A stretch of 64,000 bases of DNA from Tatumella ptyseos (GTDB lineage Bacteria > Pseudomonadota > Gammaproteobacteria > Enterobacterales > Enterobacteriaceae). Both the position numbers and the translations under genes were made by a program. The DNA is taken from positions 1,488,001-1,552,000 of the forward strand of contig NZ_CP130649.1 of assembly GCF_030552895.1 (NCBI RefSeq). The letters run 5' to 3'. The notes below the pieces were generated by a model, which saw nothing but the letters and a program-made list of their open reading frames with translations, ran no database searches and was not told the DNA's origin. Below are positions 20,728 to 28,811 of the stretch, one piece after another. Positions within the stretch are counted from its first letter, which is position 1, and each line of letters starts with the position of its first letter.

Positions 20728-21647
20728 TCCTCTTTCCACAACCACAGTCGTGGAATTAAGAGGGTTGCAGAACGCGCATCCGGTTTATGACGATGCGTAA
20801 TATTCTCTGAATCGTAATTCGTTAAGCTACCGAGTTCAGGGATAGTCTGACCTTCCAAGCAAGTGATGATCAGTGGATTCGGACAAGCAACCTGAGTCTG
20901 TTTCTGCTGATCACTCCGCCAAAGACGCGCAATGGGCTGTACTTTTACCGGACGTTTAATTTTTAGACGACAGTCATTGGGTAATTGCTTGATTAACTCA
21001 AGCTCCTCTTGCACTTTTTCAGCCCACTCTTCTCGCGACCAAGGTGCTCGAGCACGACCTGCGTTCAGGCTTTTCTCCAACATTTCAACGATATCTTGTT
21101 GGCTATACCGTTTTATTACGTGTTTGTTAGCCCAGCCGAAATTAACTGAGTCGAGGCTTGGGTATACATTCAGCGTCCGGTAAGCATTAAGGGTCAATAA
21201 TCCCGGAAAATGTTGATGAACGAAAGGGAAGCGTGCAGCGGAGGGTAGTCCACTTTCCACCGTAATTAGTTGTTGAAAATGCTGCTTAGCTTGATTAATT
21301 GAGCTGCTTAAGGTCAATAAGGTGTGTTGAACTTCAGTACTAACCTTCAAGCACATTGCACCAGGTAACCGAGTCGCGCTACGGGTACTTTGTTGTTCTG
21401 ACTGTTGCTGTAAATAAAGATGAGAAAAATGGTGAATTGCACGTTGTCGTGCCTGACGGCGAACATGCTGTTCGACTTCTATATAGGATGTCGGACTTAG
21501 CTCTTCGCCTTTTAATATTGGGGGTAGAGTAAAAACCCGCGCGGATAACAGTTGTGCTGCGTCGATAAGCTGACAGAAGGTCAGCAGTTTATCTTCTATA
21601 ACATTGAGCGTTTCACGCATCTCTTGGACTAATGTATAGCGCATCAT
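20724..21647 (-). CDS. tus: DNA replication terminus site-binding protein Tus
   Basis: Tus binds Ter sites as a monomer and stops replication forks arriving from one side. The product (307 residues) aligns along its whole length with E. coli Tus (309), including the L-P-G-x-L-C segment, V-E-S-x-L-P-x-A-A-R-F, L-N-A-Y-R-T-L, F-G-W-A-N-K-H (with the lock-forming region) and the DNA-contact stretch [13 protein letters not shown]. Two Met codons (21647, 21644) could start it; the AAGG in front suits the second slightly better. A Ter site overlaps the ribosome-binding site, so Tus probably limits its own expression, as TerB does in E. coli. Confidence 0.97.
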   Translation of the reverse strand: MMRYTLVQEMRETLNVIEDKLLTFCQLIDAAQLLSARVFTLPPILKGEELSPTSYIEVEQHVRRQARQRAIHHFSHLYLQQQSEQQSTRSATRLPGAMCLKVSTEVQHTLLTLSSSINQAKQHFQQLITVESGLPSAARFPFVHQHFPGLLTLNAYRTLNVYPSLDSVNFGWANKHVIKRYSQQDIVEMLEKSLNAGRARAPWSREEWAEKVQEELELIKQLPNDCRLKIKRPVKVQPIARLWRSDQQKQTQVACPNPLIITCLEGQTIPELGSLTNYDSENITHRHKPDARSATLLIPRLWLWKED

Positions 21648-21649
21648 TT

Positions 21650-21672
21650 ACCTTAGTTACAACATACTAGTG
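21650..21672 (-). other. Replication terminator (Ter) site
   Basis: Read on the minus strand from 21672, the site contains TAGTATGTTGTAACTAAGG, which matches E. coli TerB except for one base of the core (AAAG there). It lies three bases before tus and includes its ribosome-binding site. By the known polarity of Ter (non-permissive face at the GC6 end), forks moving toward lower coordinates should be blocked and forks moving toward higher coordinates pass; the direction is inferred. Confidence 0.92.
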
Positions 21673-21846
21673 AAACATTTATCTTAGTGTGCTTCGGCTA
21701 CAATAACAATCTAAAGGTCAACAGTAATAATGCGAAATTACGTATAATGTGCGATGCCTTATAGCTCACCTTCTTCTTGCAACCATTTTTTGATAGAATA
21801 GGGATGTTTAGGTGAATGTTCTTATTTCTGATATGAAGAGGCTTTG

Positions 21847-22296
21847 ATGTTAGATTATCGTTTTCCAACTGCTCTGCAAATGGTTCTCAGTGTGGCAATG
21901 TCTGAAGAACAAGGAAAACGTTCGACCAGCAATACCCTCGGCAACGGCGCAGAAGCCAACCCAAGCTTGATCCGTAAGTTGATGGTTCCTTTGACAAGAG
22001 AAGGGATCTTCGTTACTACCTTAGGTCGTACAGGCTCCATTCATCTCGCTAGGCCTGCCGCAGAGATTACGCTTTGCGATATTTACATGGCCGTCAGCCA
22101 TGAGAAGAAATTACTAAATTCTCGGCCAGATGTGAAAAAACCTTGTTGTGTGGTGAGTGCGAACGTTTGTTGGTACTTCAAACAGATAGCAGAGGAGGCT
22201 GAACAGGCCTCTTTGCAAGTTCTTGCCAAGCATACTGTCGCCGATGCACTTATTGCACTGAAACAGGGAAAAGAGCTTAATCCGCTGTCAGACTAA
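21847..22296 (+). CDS. Rrf2-family transcriptional regulator
   Basis: A 149-residue winged-helix regulator of the Rrf2 family. The N-terminal domain shows the family pattern R-F-P-T-A-L-Q-M-V-L (5-14) and N-P-S-L-I-R-K-L-M (38-46) for the recognition helix. Four cysteines (77, 100, 101, 108) lie where IscR/NsrR relatives hold a cluster, but the spacing C-C-x6-C is not that of IscR, so cluster binding is uncertain. Similar proteins are annotated as YwnA-like. The ATG at 21847 has AAGAGG six bases upstream; a TTG just before it is not needed. It is divergent from tus. Confidence 0.85.
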   Translation: MLDYRFPTALQMVLSVAMSEEQGKRSTSNTLGNGAEANPSLIRKLMVPLTREGIFVTTLGRTGSIHLARPAAEITLCDIYMAVSHEKKLLNSRPDVKKPCCVVSANVCWYFKQIAEEAEQASLQVLAKHTVADALIALKQGKELNPLSD

Positions 22297-22311
22297 CCCA
22301 GTGTCACGATA

Positions 22312-22395
22312 AAAATAAAGTGTAACTTTAAAGGTTGCATTTAAATGGATTAGGGTGCATTATTTAATGCAACTAAAACAGATACACTTTATTTT
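22312..22395. repeat. Large nested inverted repeat upstream of the MarA-like gene
   Basis: AAAATAAAGTGTA (22312-22324) and TACACTTTATTTT (22383-22395) are perfect 13-base inverted repeats. Nested inside are GTTGCATTTAAAT (22334-22346) and ATTTAATGCAAC (22362-22373), complementary except for one bulged T. The RNA would form an 84-base double stem ending four bases before the AGGAG of the next gene. It may end the Rrf2 gene, control the MarA-like gene, or both. Confidence 0.75.
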
Positions 22396-22410
22396 CGCTA
22401 GGAGTCGCAG

Positions 22411-22752
22411 ATGAATGGTTCTTTCTTCGATGATTTAATCCATTGGATTGATACCCATATCGAGAACCGCTTAAATTTAGATATGGTCGCCGACCGGGCG
22501 GGTTACTCAAAATGGCATCTTCAACGGATGTTCAAAGAACATACGGGCCATGCATTGGGGGAATACATCAGAACTAAAAAACTAGAGAAATCGGCCTGTC
22601 GGTTAACCCATTCCGATGAACCCATTCTGGCGGTCGCCATTTCGATGGGCTTTGATTCTCAGCAGTCCTTTAATCGTAGTTTCAAACGCCAATATGGTAT
22701 GGCTCCTGGTACTTGGCGACGCAACGCTATGCCTACGCAAACTTTGCACTAA
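22411..22752 (+). CDS. MarA/RamA/SoxS-type AraC-family activator
   Basis: A 113-residue protein made of the AraC DNA-binding domain only, as in MarA, SoxS and RamA, which act as monomers and switch on efflux, porin and redox defence genes. Both helix-turn-helix motifs are visible: D-M-V-A-D-R-A-G-Y-S-K-W-H-L-Q-R-M-F (about 24-41) and I-L-A-V-A-I-S-M-G-F-D-S-Q-Q-S-F-N-R-S-F (about 72-91). Length matches RamA (113). AGGAG at 22400-22404 precedes the ATG. No MarR or RamR gene is adjacent, so it is unclear which paralogue it is. The Rsx genes in this window serve SoxR, so a role in redox stress is possible. Confidence 0.88.
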   Translation: MNGSFFDDLIHWIDTHIENRLNLDMVADRAGYSKWHLQRMFKEHTGHALGEYIRTKKLEKSACRLTHSDEPILAVAISMGFDSQQSFNRSFKRQYGMAPGTWRRNAMPTQTLH

Positions 22753-22822
22753 TCTTTTCACCCGCCTTGTCTCAGGGCGGTGGATATCCCTTATTATCCA
22801 TCGCGATGTCGTCGTAAAAAGA

Positions 22823-22858
22823 TGAGGAGTCTGCTAGACTTCCTCTATCCTTCTTTTT
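22823..22858 (+). terminator. Possible terminator before the barnase gene
   Basis: An imperfect stem (GAGGA-GTCT with AGACTTCCTC, one bulge) is followed by CTATCCTTCTTTTT. It could end the MarA-like transcript, but also lies where the promoter of the RNase gene should be. Confidence 0.35.
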
Positions 22859-22875
22859 AATGCCACGTTGCGATT

Positions 22876-23343
22876 ATGCAGTTTAAAAAATTCCGTCCGT
22901 TAATTATTATGGTCATGCTGTTGATTGGCTTTGCGCTGAAAGCGTGGCATGTTCCCTCAAGCTCTCATAACTCCCCATCTTCGCCAACTAAACAGGCCTC
23001 AGCGTCTTCAATAACTGCCAATACGGATCCCCACGTCGTTGCGCGCTACCTCCGGTCCCATCAATCTCTCCCAAGCTACTATATTCGTAAGGGTGAAGCA
23101 CGCCGTCAAGGATGGATAGCGTCTAAGGGGAACTTGTGTGAGGTCTTACCGGGTAGAGTCATTGGTGGGGATCGATTCTCTAATCGCGAGCATCGTTTAC
23201 CCGAGAAAGTAGGCCGTTCATGGCAAGAAGCTGATGTGAATTTTAGTTGTGGTCGCCGAAATAGTGACCGGTTGCTCTATTCTTCAGATGGACTAATCTA
23301 TCTTACCACCGATCATTATCGTAGCTTCCAGCAGGTGCCTTAA
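22876..23343 (+). CDS. Barnase-type guanyl-preferring ribonuclease, exported
   Basis: A secreted or membrane-anchored RNase. Residues 1-25 form an N-terminal hydrophobic signal/anchor, 26-50 a Ser/Pro/Thr-rich linker, and 51-155 align without a gap with residues 6-110 of Bacillus amyloliquefaciens barnase (constant offset 45). The catalytic residues E73, R83, R87 and H102 appear as E118, R128, R132 and H147, and K27 as K72. The only mature-domain cysteines, C88 and C125, map to barnase 43 and 80. The 110-residue barnase ends at the equivalent residue, so nothing is missing. The inhibitor gene begins directly after the stop. An active, exported enzyme is expected. Confidence 0.93.
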   Translation: MQFKKFRPLIIMVMLLIGFALKAWHVPSSSHNSPSSPTKQASASSITANTDPHVVARYLRSHQSLPSYYIRKGEARRQGWIASKGNLCEVLPGRVIGGDRFSNREHRLPEKVGRSWQEADVNFSCGRRNSDRLLYSSDGLIYLTTDHYRSFQQVP

Positions 23344-23631
23344 ATGTTCACGCTCCATTTTGATTGCCAACACATCGACTCTGATGCTGACTTTTATCGT
23401 CAACTTCGTCAGCAATATGCTGAGCATAGGTATTTTGGTGACTCACTTGATGCGCTGTGGGATTGGCTTACTGGTGAATTCCCTTTACCAATGACGTGCT
23501 ATTTTCATCATATAAATCCTCAGCAGCTTACCGCCGGTCATCCCTTAGCTGCTATAGTAGCGCTATTCTTCGAGGCAAAAGAACAAGAGCCAGACCTCTA
23601 TCAGATCATACTCGACCAGGCTGACTCCTAA
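23344..23631 (+). CDS. Barstar-family ribonuclease inhibitor
   Basis: A 95-residue cytoplasmic barstar homologue. The RNase-binding residues of barstar (Y29, D35, W38, D39, E76) are conserved as Y30, D36, W39, D40 and E77 with an offset of one. Barstar fills the barnase active site, so this protein should protect the producing cell before export. Its ATG abuts the RNase stop codon with no spacer, so translation is probably coupled. The gene ends four bases from the stop of srfB on the opposite strand. Confidence 0.93.
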   Translation: MFTLHFDCQHIDSDADFYRQLRQQYAEHRYFGDSLDALWDWLTGEFPLPMTCYFHHINPQQLTAGHPLAAIVALFFEAKEQEPDLYQIILDQADS

Positions 23632-23635
23632 GATC

Positions 23636-26407
23636 TTAGGTAATGGGCGGCATCACACGCCCATCATCACGCCAATAATACTCTTGGCTATTCCCTCGAA
23701 ACGACAAGGTATTGAGCTCAATCTGTAACCATTGCGGATCGACTTTTTGCCTCTGACTATCTTCGATACTAATGACCCGAGGTAGGGCAACTAATTCGCC
23801 CTGCCTATCAAAGTGCCATTCCAACTCTATAATAATCCCTAAAGCTAATTGGTTAATTTTGTGCCGATTAGGGATCAACGCGAATAACGGCGACGCTATG
23901 ATAAAGTCTTCTTCGCGGCACCGGTAACCCATTGCCGTTGGCTGAGTAATGGTTATAAACGTACGTTGCCGCGAATGACAAGGAGGCGATAGTAAAACAT
24001 GACTCAATCTCCCATCTTCTCGTAATGGGCCATACCATCGCTGAACCGGTATATCACTTATCTTACCTGGTAAGATGGAAGGGTTTACACTTATCTGTTC
24101 CATCGCCAAAGAGTAAAGCAACCCTCCCAGGCTGGTAGCGTGTTTACCATTGGACAATCTACCCGTACTACAAAAAGGCAGTGCCACATCGGTGGGTAAT
24201 TCCGTTAATAGACAACAATAGGGCGAGTTAGCGCGAAACCTCTGTTGGAAGAGGGGGAGCTCCATGACTTGGCCGCTTAACAGTACCACATCACACTGAT
24301 TAGTAGTGACAGTGTCACATATTATAGTAAGAAGTTGTCCCAATCGACATTGGGGGCTTTGTAAAAAGTCGATAAAATCTTTAAAGAGAAATTGCAACGT
24401 GAACGTTTTTATCTCGCAAACTGCCATTTTGGGGGTAATATACGCAATCTTTTCGTTGAGACTCTCCTCTATATAGCCAAGCACTTGATGATCAATTAAC
24501 TGACTGACACGACAAAAATACGCTGTTTCTTGTAAACGATAAAGCCAAAGCACATCGTCGACTATCGGTAAGAATAAATGCCTCACCACATATTGACGCC
24601 ACACTGAATCACCGTCGTCGCTCTTCTCCCTACTAAAGAGGCGCTCGAGAATCGTCATCACTGGTGACAAACCTTGCTGATGAAGGTGGTCGCCGAATTG
24701 AGGAAGTAAAAAATGGTTAATCACATCCTCGAGCAAACTATCACCCGCTAAGGTAAAGCCTTGTCTAAGTAATAATTGAGGAGAGAGCGCTGGGGCAGCT
24801 GACAGCTCTGATGTGATGAGAGGATACTCAGTGACCGCTACATCTGTCGTACCGCCGCCAACATCGATCAAGCCAATACGTAAATGTGATGTCTGCGGGG
24901 AGCGATGATAATATTTCTGTAGATCGAAGGCCGATTGAGTACGCAGTTTTTGCCAAAGCCAAAAAATTTGTCCACAACAGGCCTCATCCCAAGGGAACTC
25001 TATTGTAATATCCTGGCGATTGACTGGAAAAAATTGTGGTTGTGCGGTTTTTATCAACCTAATCGCCCGTTGTGCCAACCGCAGAAAACGCTGCCGTTCA
25101 AGCGTTGTAAAGTTAACCGGCAAGGTAAAAATTAACTTTCTAATAAAGCGAGGGGTATCTCGATTAGCATGGCGTTGCCGGTAGCTTAGGCTATTAATTT
25201 GCATCGCTATTTGATTAACGAGCTCCATAATCAAAAATGTAAATAGCGCTGAGCGGGCGAACTGTGGCTTAAAAACGGGAAATTGCCATCCGGAAGACAA
25301 TTCATCGAGTAAAATGCCCTGATCGTTTAGCATTAAACTAAGGGGATGATCGATCGTAGAGTATTGCGCCTGGTCGGATTGACTGGCATTGAACCAAATA
25401 ACGTTCGCTGAATGATCATCCCAAATATAGCGACGAGGGCAACTTATTCCCTGAGGTTGTAAATCTCGATGTGACTGGGCATTAAGACGCTGCGCTTCCG
25501 GCCCGATGCGTACCAGTGAACACCATTGGAAAGCGTCCATCCTACCACTTGCTGACGAAAAACCGCGGTGGCCGAAAGGTTCAGGCGAAAAATTTAGCTC
25601 ACTGCTAAAAAGTGTATATGCCTCACGGGTCGGACAACTCAGGTCACGCAGTTGTAATTCACTAGAGAGACTCAGCGGACTCACGCAATGAGCATCAACT
25701 TCAAATAATACACCACAACTATTACTGTTCCCCAAATCGATAATCGCATCAACCGCAACGGGCGCAGAGTGCTGAGCTGTGTCTTGTAATAAAAGAGGAC
25801 GCGGCTTCACTTGATTAACGAGTAGTTTGAGTAAATTAATATAGTGTGCTTGCCATATGAAAGAGGGGGCCTGCCCGACCACCGGATAAAGCGCTGTCAT
25901 CCATACATTGACCCAGGTTTGCTGAAAAAATTCACGCCATCTTTCGGGTTGCTGTGGCAATGTAAAAATCTGCCCCTGTTGTACATCAAATTGGCTAGGC
26001 TGTAATCCGCTCTCATCGTCAGCGATCTGAGTATCAAATGCCAGCGTGAATTTCCAACCTTGCTTAGCTTGCCTGCAACGAGAGACGTAAATGCGCGCCC
26101 AATTCAAGGGCCGTGCTCCCTGAGCTGAAAAATAAGGTAAGGGTAGCCACTGATGTTGTAGCAGGGTAAGGGATTCTGAAAAAGAAAACCTATATTCTGG
26201 CCGAACCCATTCTACGGGCCCCCCCGCATACTCTCTGTATTGGAAATGGCCTTTTTCGTTAGGAGTGACCTCGCAAAGAGGCCCATTAGTACTCGTGCGA
26301 ATAAAAGCGGTTTTGGGGTGTGAAGGATCAATGACACAAGATTGGTCAATAAATTGGATCCCTGAATTAGCAAATAAACTCTGCGGCGGTTGAGCAAAGC
26401 ATTTCAT
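23636..26407 (-). CDS. srfB: SrfB-family protein (ATPase-fold)
   Basis: A 923-residue protein of the SrfB family, named from Salmonella as SsrB-regulated factor, of unknown precise function. Three motifs of the actin/Hsp70 ATPase fold can be seen: phosphate-1 D-L-G-N-S-N-S (224-230), phosphate-2 I-D-V-G-G-G-T-T-D-V-A-V (514-525) and an adenosine-type V-V-L-L-S-G-Q-V-M-E-L-P (707-718). No signal peptide or membrane segment is apparent. Its start overlaps srfA by four bases (ATGA). The usual third gene srfC is missing: the next gene is the barstar gene on the opposite strand. Confidence 0.85.
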   Translation of the reverse strand: MKCFAQPPQSLFANSGIQFIDQSCVIDPSHPKTAFIRTSTNGPLCEVTPNEKGHFQYREYAGGPVEWVRPEYRFSFSESLTLLQHQWLPLPYFSAQGARPLNWARIYVSRCRQAKQGWKFTLAFDTQIADDESGLQPSQFDVQQGQIFTLPQQPERWREFFQQTWVNVWMTALYPVVGQAPSFIWQAHYINLLKLLVNQVKPRPLLLQDTAQHSAPVAVDAIIDLGNSNSCGVLFEVDAHCVSPLSLSSELQLRDLSCPTREAYTLFSSELNFSPEPFGHRGFSSASGRMDAFQWCSLVRIGPEAQRLNAQSHRDLQPQGISCPRRYIWDDHSANVIWFNASQSDQAQYSTIDHPLSLMLNDQGILLDELSSGWQFPVFKPQFARSALFTFLIMELVNQIAMQINSLSYRQRHANRDTPRFIRKLIFTLPVNFTTLERQRFLRLAQRAIRLIKTAQPQFFPVNRQDITIEFPWDEACCGQIFWLWQKLRTQSAFDLQKYYHRSPQTSHLRIGLIDVGGGTTDVAVTEYPLITSELSAAPALSPQLLLRQGFTLAGDSLLEDVINHFLLPQFGDHLHQQGLSPVMTILERLFSREKSDDGDSVWRQYVVRHLFLPIVDDVLWLYRLQETAYFCRVSQLIDHQVLGYIEESLNEKIAYITPKMAVCEIKTFTLQFLFKDFIDFLQSPQCRLGQLLTIICDTVTTNQCDVVLLSGQVMELPLFQQRFRANSPYCCLLTELPTDVALPFCSTGRLSNGKHATSLGGLLYSLAMEQISVNPSILPGKISDIPVQRWYGPLREDGRLSHVLLSPPCHSRQRTFITITQPTAMGYRCREEDFIIASPLFALIPNRHKINQLALGIIIELEWHFDRQGELVALPRVISIEDSQRQKVDPQWLQIELNTLSFRGNSQEYYWRDDGRVMPPIT

Positions 26408-27570
26408 GATTTTTTCTCACTAAACAGATCGATAGGCATTAAGGTTTTAGAACGCTGTTGCCAAAAACATTGAGTATGCGGGGCACTCTTTTCACAGATA
26501 ACGGTGATGACGGGTAGGGTCTTTCCATCGCTACAGCGGGCCTTGGCAGTATTGATAATCAATTTACCTGTTGCGGTGAAGGCCGCTCGACTGGTGGCTA
26601 AACACCGTTGAGAGCCGCTGCTGAGTAGAGTGCTTGCCTGGTCATTATTAAAGTCATAAGTCATCGTGATGCTTTTGTCATTGAATTCGAGATGAGTCAT
26701 CCAACGATTCGCTAAAAAATCAATGCTACCTTGGTAGCGAGAACGTGCAGGGATCATTAACGGCACTCTGCTGATTTTCTCTGGTGTTGACGTAAGCTCA
26801 GGAGGAGGAGCGATAAATTCTGCAGGACTCAGCGGTAGTGCGCGACTTGCTGCCATTATGTCGCCTAGTGTTTGTTTAACCTCATCGATAGAAGCAACGA
26901 CAGGGAGGAGAACAGTCCTCGGCGGTTTATTAGCCGGCTGTAGAACATTTAGGATAACAAGTGTGCTGACTAGCACTGCCACTAATCCGGCACTGAGTAA
27001 ATAGACTCGGCTGCGCGAAGGCGCTGGGGGGGAGAAGGTTTCAACGATAGGAGGTTGCGCAGGGGAATACTGCGCCGCTAGTTGCTGTGCCAAATCCTGA
27101 TGCAGAGAGGAGAGGTTTAGTGCGACACGATTCTGAGGGTAATACCCCCAGTGCACTATCAGAGGATGTCCGTCTGCAAAAAAAATAGATTCAGTGGAAG
27201 GAATAACGGTTAAGTTTTGTAAAATAGGGTCGATAATTCTACTGATACTCTCATCGTCACGGCTAAGCTGTTGGCGGAGAATTTCGAGGGAATTTTTCAT
27301 CTCGATCAACTCGGCAAGACAACGAACTTTCTCTGTCAACGTTATCTCTGCCCAAGGTTTTATGTAGTGAACTAACGGAGGTGGAAACCATTGGAGGGCG
27401 ATGCCTTGTTCAGAAAAGACGGGTTGAGCGAGTACGCGTCGCACATGTTCAAGTTCATGCTGTGATAACAACTGAAATATCTGGGGAGCATAGCGACCTA
27501 GGGGAATACCCTCTACTTTTACTTGAATATAATCTTGCCCCGCTTCAATCTGTAAGCCCGTTTGCGCCAT
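26404..27570 (-). CDS. srfA: SrfA-family protein with one membrane segment
   Basis: A 388-residue protein, recognised as SrfA mainly because it is translationally coupled to srfB and has the expected layout. Residues 1-185 are cytoplasmic-looking, with a helical stretch around 85-115; residues about 192-212 (V-Y-L-L-S-A-G-L-V-A-V-L-V-S-T-L-V-I-L-N-V) form one membrane helix; the C-terminal 175 residues have three cysteine pairs or so (C321, C345, C357, C365 region) and would face the periplasm. It thus could anchor the SrfB ATPase at the membrane. Function is not established; a SrfABC toxin role has been reported in Xenorhabdus, which I recall but cannot verify here. Confidence 0.7.
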   Translation of the reverse strand: MAQTGLQIEAGQDYIQVKVEGIPLGRYAPQIFQLLSQHELEHVRRVLAQPVFSEQGIALQWFPPPLVHYIKPWAEITLTEKVRCLAELIEMKNSLEILRQQLSRDDESISRIIDPILQNLTVIPSTESIFFADGHPLIVHWGYYPQNRVALNLSSLHQDLAQQLAAQYSPAQPPIVETFSPPAPSRSRVYLLSAGLVAVLVSTLVILNVLQPANKPPRTVLLPVVASIDEVKQTLGDIMAASRALPLSPAEFIAPPPELTSTPEKISRVPLMIPARSRYQGSIDFLANRWMTHLEFNDKSITMTYDFNNDQASTLLSSGSQRCLATSRAAFTATGKLIINTAKARCSDGKTLPVITVICEKSAPHTQCFWQQRSKTLMPIDLFSEKKS

Positions 27571-27725
27571 GAGTCATCCCAGTTTATATATTCTGCGTGA
27601 TTAATGGCTTATGATACGAAGCTCGAACTCACTCTATTCTACGAATAGATAACCTTTAGTCGGTTTAACTAGGCTATTATTAGCGATATAGTTCTTGCAC
27701 CGCTAACGATTAAGAGGGAGGGCAC

Positions 27726-28772
27726 GTGCTACACTCACCGCTTACAGTACGATGGCTTGTCTTAATTATTCTGAGTCTGGTTGCTGTATCATTATTGGAA
27801 TTAATCCATCTCCCGGCTGCCTTATTGTTAGGGCCTATGTTTGTCGCCATATTATTTGCTGTGGCGAAAAAAATGGTTTCCTTACACCGTACGCTTTTTC
27901 GTGCAGCGCAGGCAGTGGTCGGAGCCATGATTGCACGTGCGATGCCAGTTGACGTTTTTAAAGAGATGCAGCATACCTGGCCACTATTTATTATGACGGT
28001 CTTCTCAGTCATAGCGATTAGTACCCTGCTTGGGGCATTACTTGCGAAATTTAAAATCCTACCCGGTACCACTGCCCTATGGGGATCCTCTCCTGGCGGC
28101 GCAACGGCCATGACGTTAATGGCGGGTAACTTCGGTGCTGATGTGCGATTAGTCGCTTTTATGCAATATCTCAGAGTACTGTTAGTTACGCTATTAGCGA
28201 CGGTAGTGAGTCACTATTTAGCCCCGGAGAGTGCAGCAACATCAGCAGTGGCCCAACTCGAGCAACCTATTGCTTGGGGGGCGTTTATAATCACTCTAGG
28301 GCTTATTCTCGCAGCATTATTACTTTCCAAGGTTATTTCTCTTCCTGCAGCCCCGTTATTAATCAGTATGATCCTTTGTAATCTTGCGATGAATGTAGGG
28401 GGATTAACGATTGAGTTACCGCTTCCTTTACTCGCAATTTCTTATGCAATGATTGGTTGGAGTATAGGGGCACGTTTTACCAAAGATATTTTGCGTTATG
28501 CTTTTCACGCGCTTCCTGCAATTTTATTCTCGGTGCTGTTATTAATAGGAATTTGCGGTATTTTTGCATGGATGTTGGTTGAGTATGCAGGGATCGACCC
28601 GCTGAGTGCTTATTTAGCCACCAGTCCTGGAGGAGCGGATTCCGTTGCTATCATTGCGTCATCGGTATCAGTGAATCAACCCTTTGTGATGTCAATGCAG
28701 ACAGGGCGTTTTATTGCTGTACTCTGCCTTGGGCCTGCGTTATCTCGCTTGGTTGCACGTTGGTTAGGGTAA
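27726..28772 (+). CDS. AbrB-family membrane protein (putative transporter)
   Basis: A 348-residue polytopic membrane protein of the family Pfam calls AbrB or putative ammonia monooxygenase, with about ten helices arranged as two repeats. The repeated signature P-G-G-A-T-A-M (about residues 122-128) and S-P-G-G-A-D-S-V-A (about 300-308) is characteristic. The real substrate is unknown; the ammonia monooxygenase name is misleading. The start is GTG at 27726, four to five bases behind a very strong GAGGGAGG. It is divergent from srfA and ends 40 bases from yncD on the opposite strand. Confidence 0.85.
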   Translation: MLHSPLTVRWLVLIILSLVAVSLLELIHLPAALLLGPMFVAILFAVAKKMVSLHRTLFRAAQAVVGAMIARAMPVDVFKEMQHTWPLFIMTVFSVIAISTLLGALLAKFKILPGTTALWGSSPGGATAMTLMAGNFGADVRLVAFMQYLRVLLVTLLATVVSHYLAPESAATSAVAQLEQPIAWGAFIITLGLILAALLLSKVISLPAAPLLISMILCNLAMNVGGLTIELPLPLLAISYAMIGWSIGARFTKDILRYAFHALPAILFSVLLLIGICGIFAWMLVEYAGIDPLSAYLATSPGGADSVAIIASSVSVNQPFVMSMQTGRFIAVLCLGPALSRLVARWLG

Positions 28773-28773
28773 C

Positions 28774-28804
28774 GGGCGGAGGTAAGAAGTTAACGCTGCC
28801 GCCC
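28774..28804. terminator. Hairpin between the abrB-like gene and yncD
   Basis: GGGCGG (28774-28779) and CCGCCC (28799-28804) pair across a 19-base loop between two convergent genes. There is no clear T run, so termination is only possible. Confidence 0.3.
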
Positions 28805-28811
28805 ACCAGTA

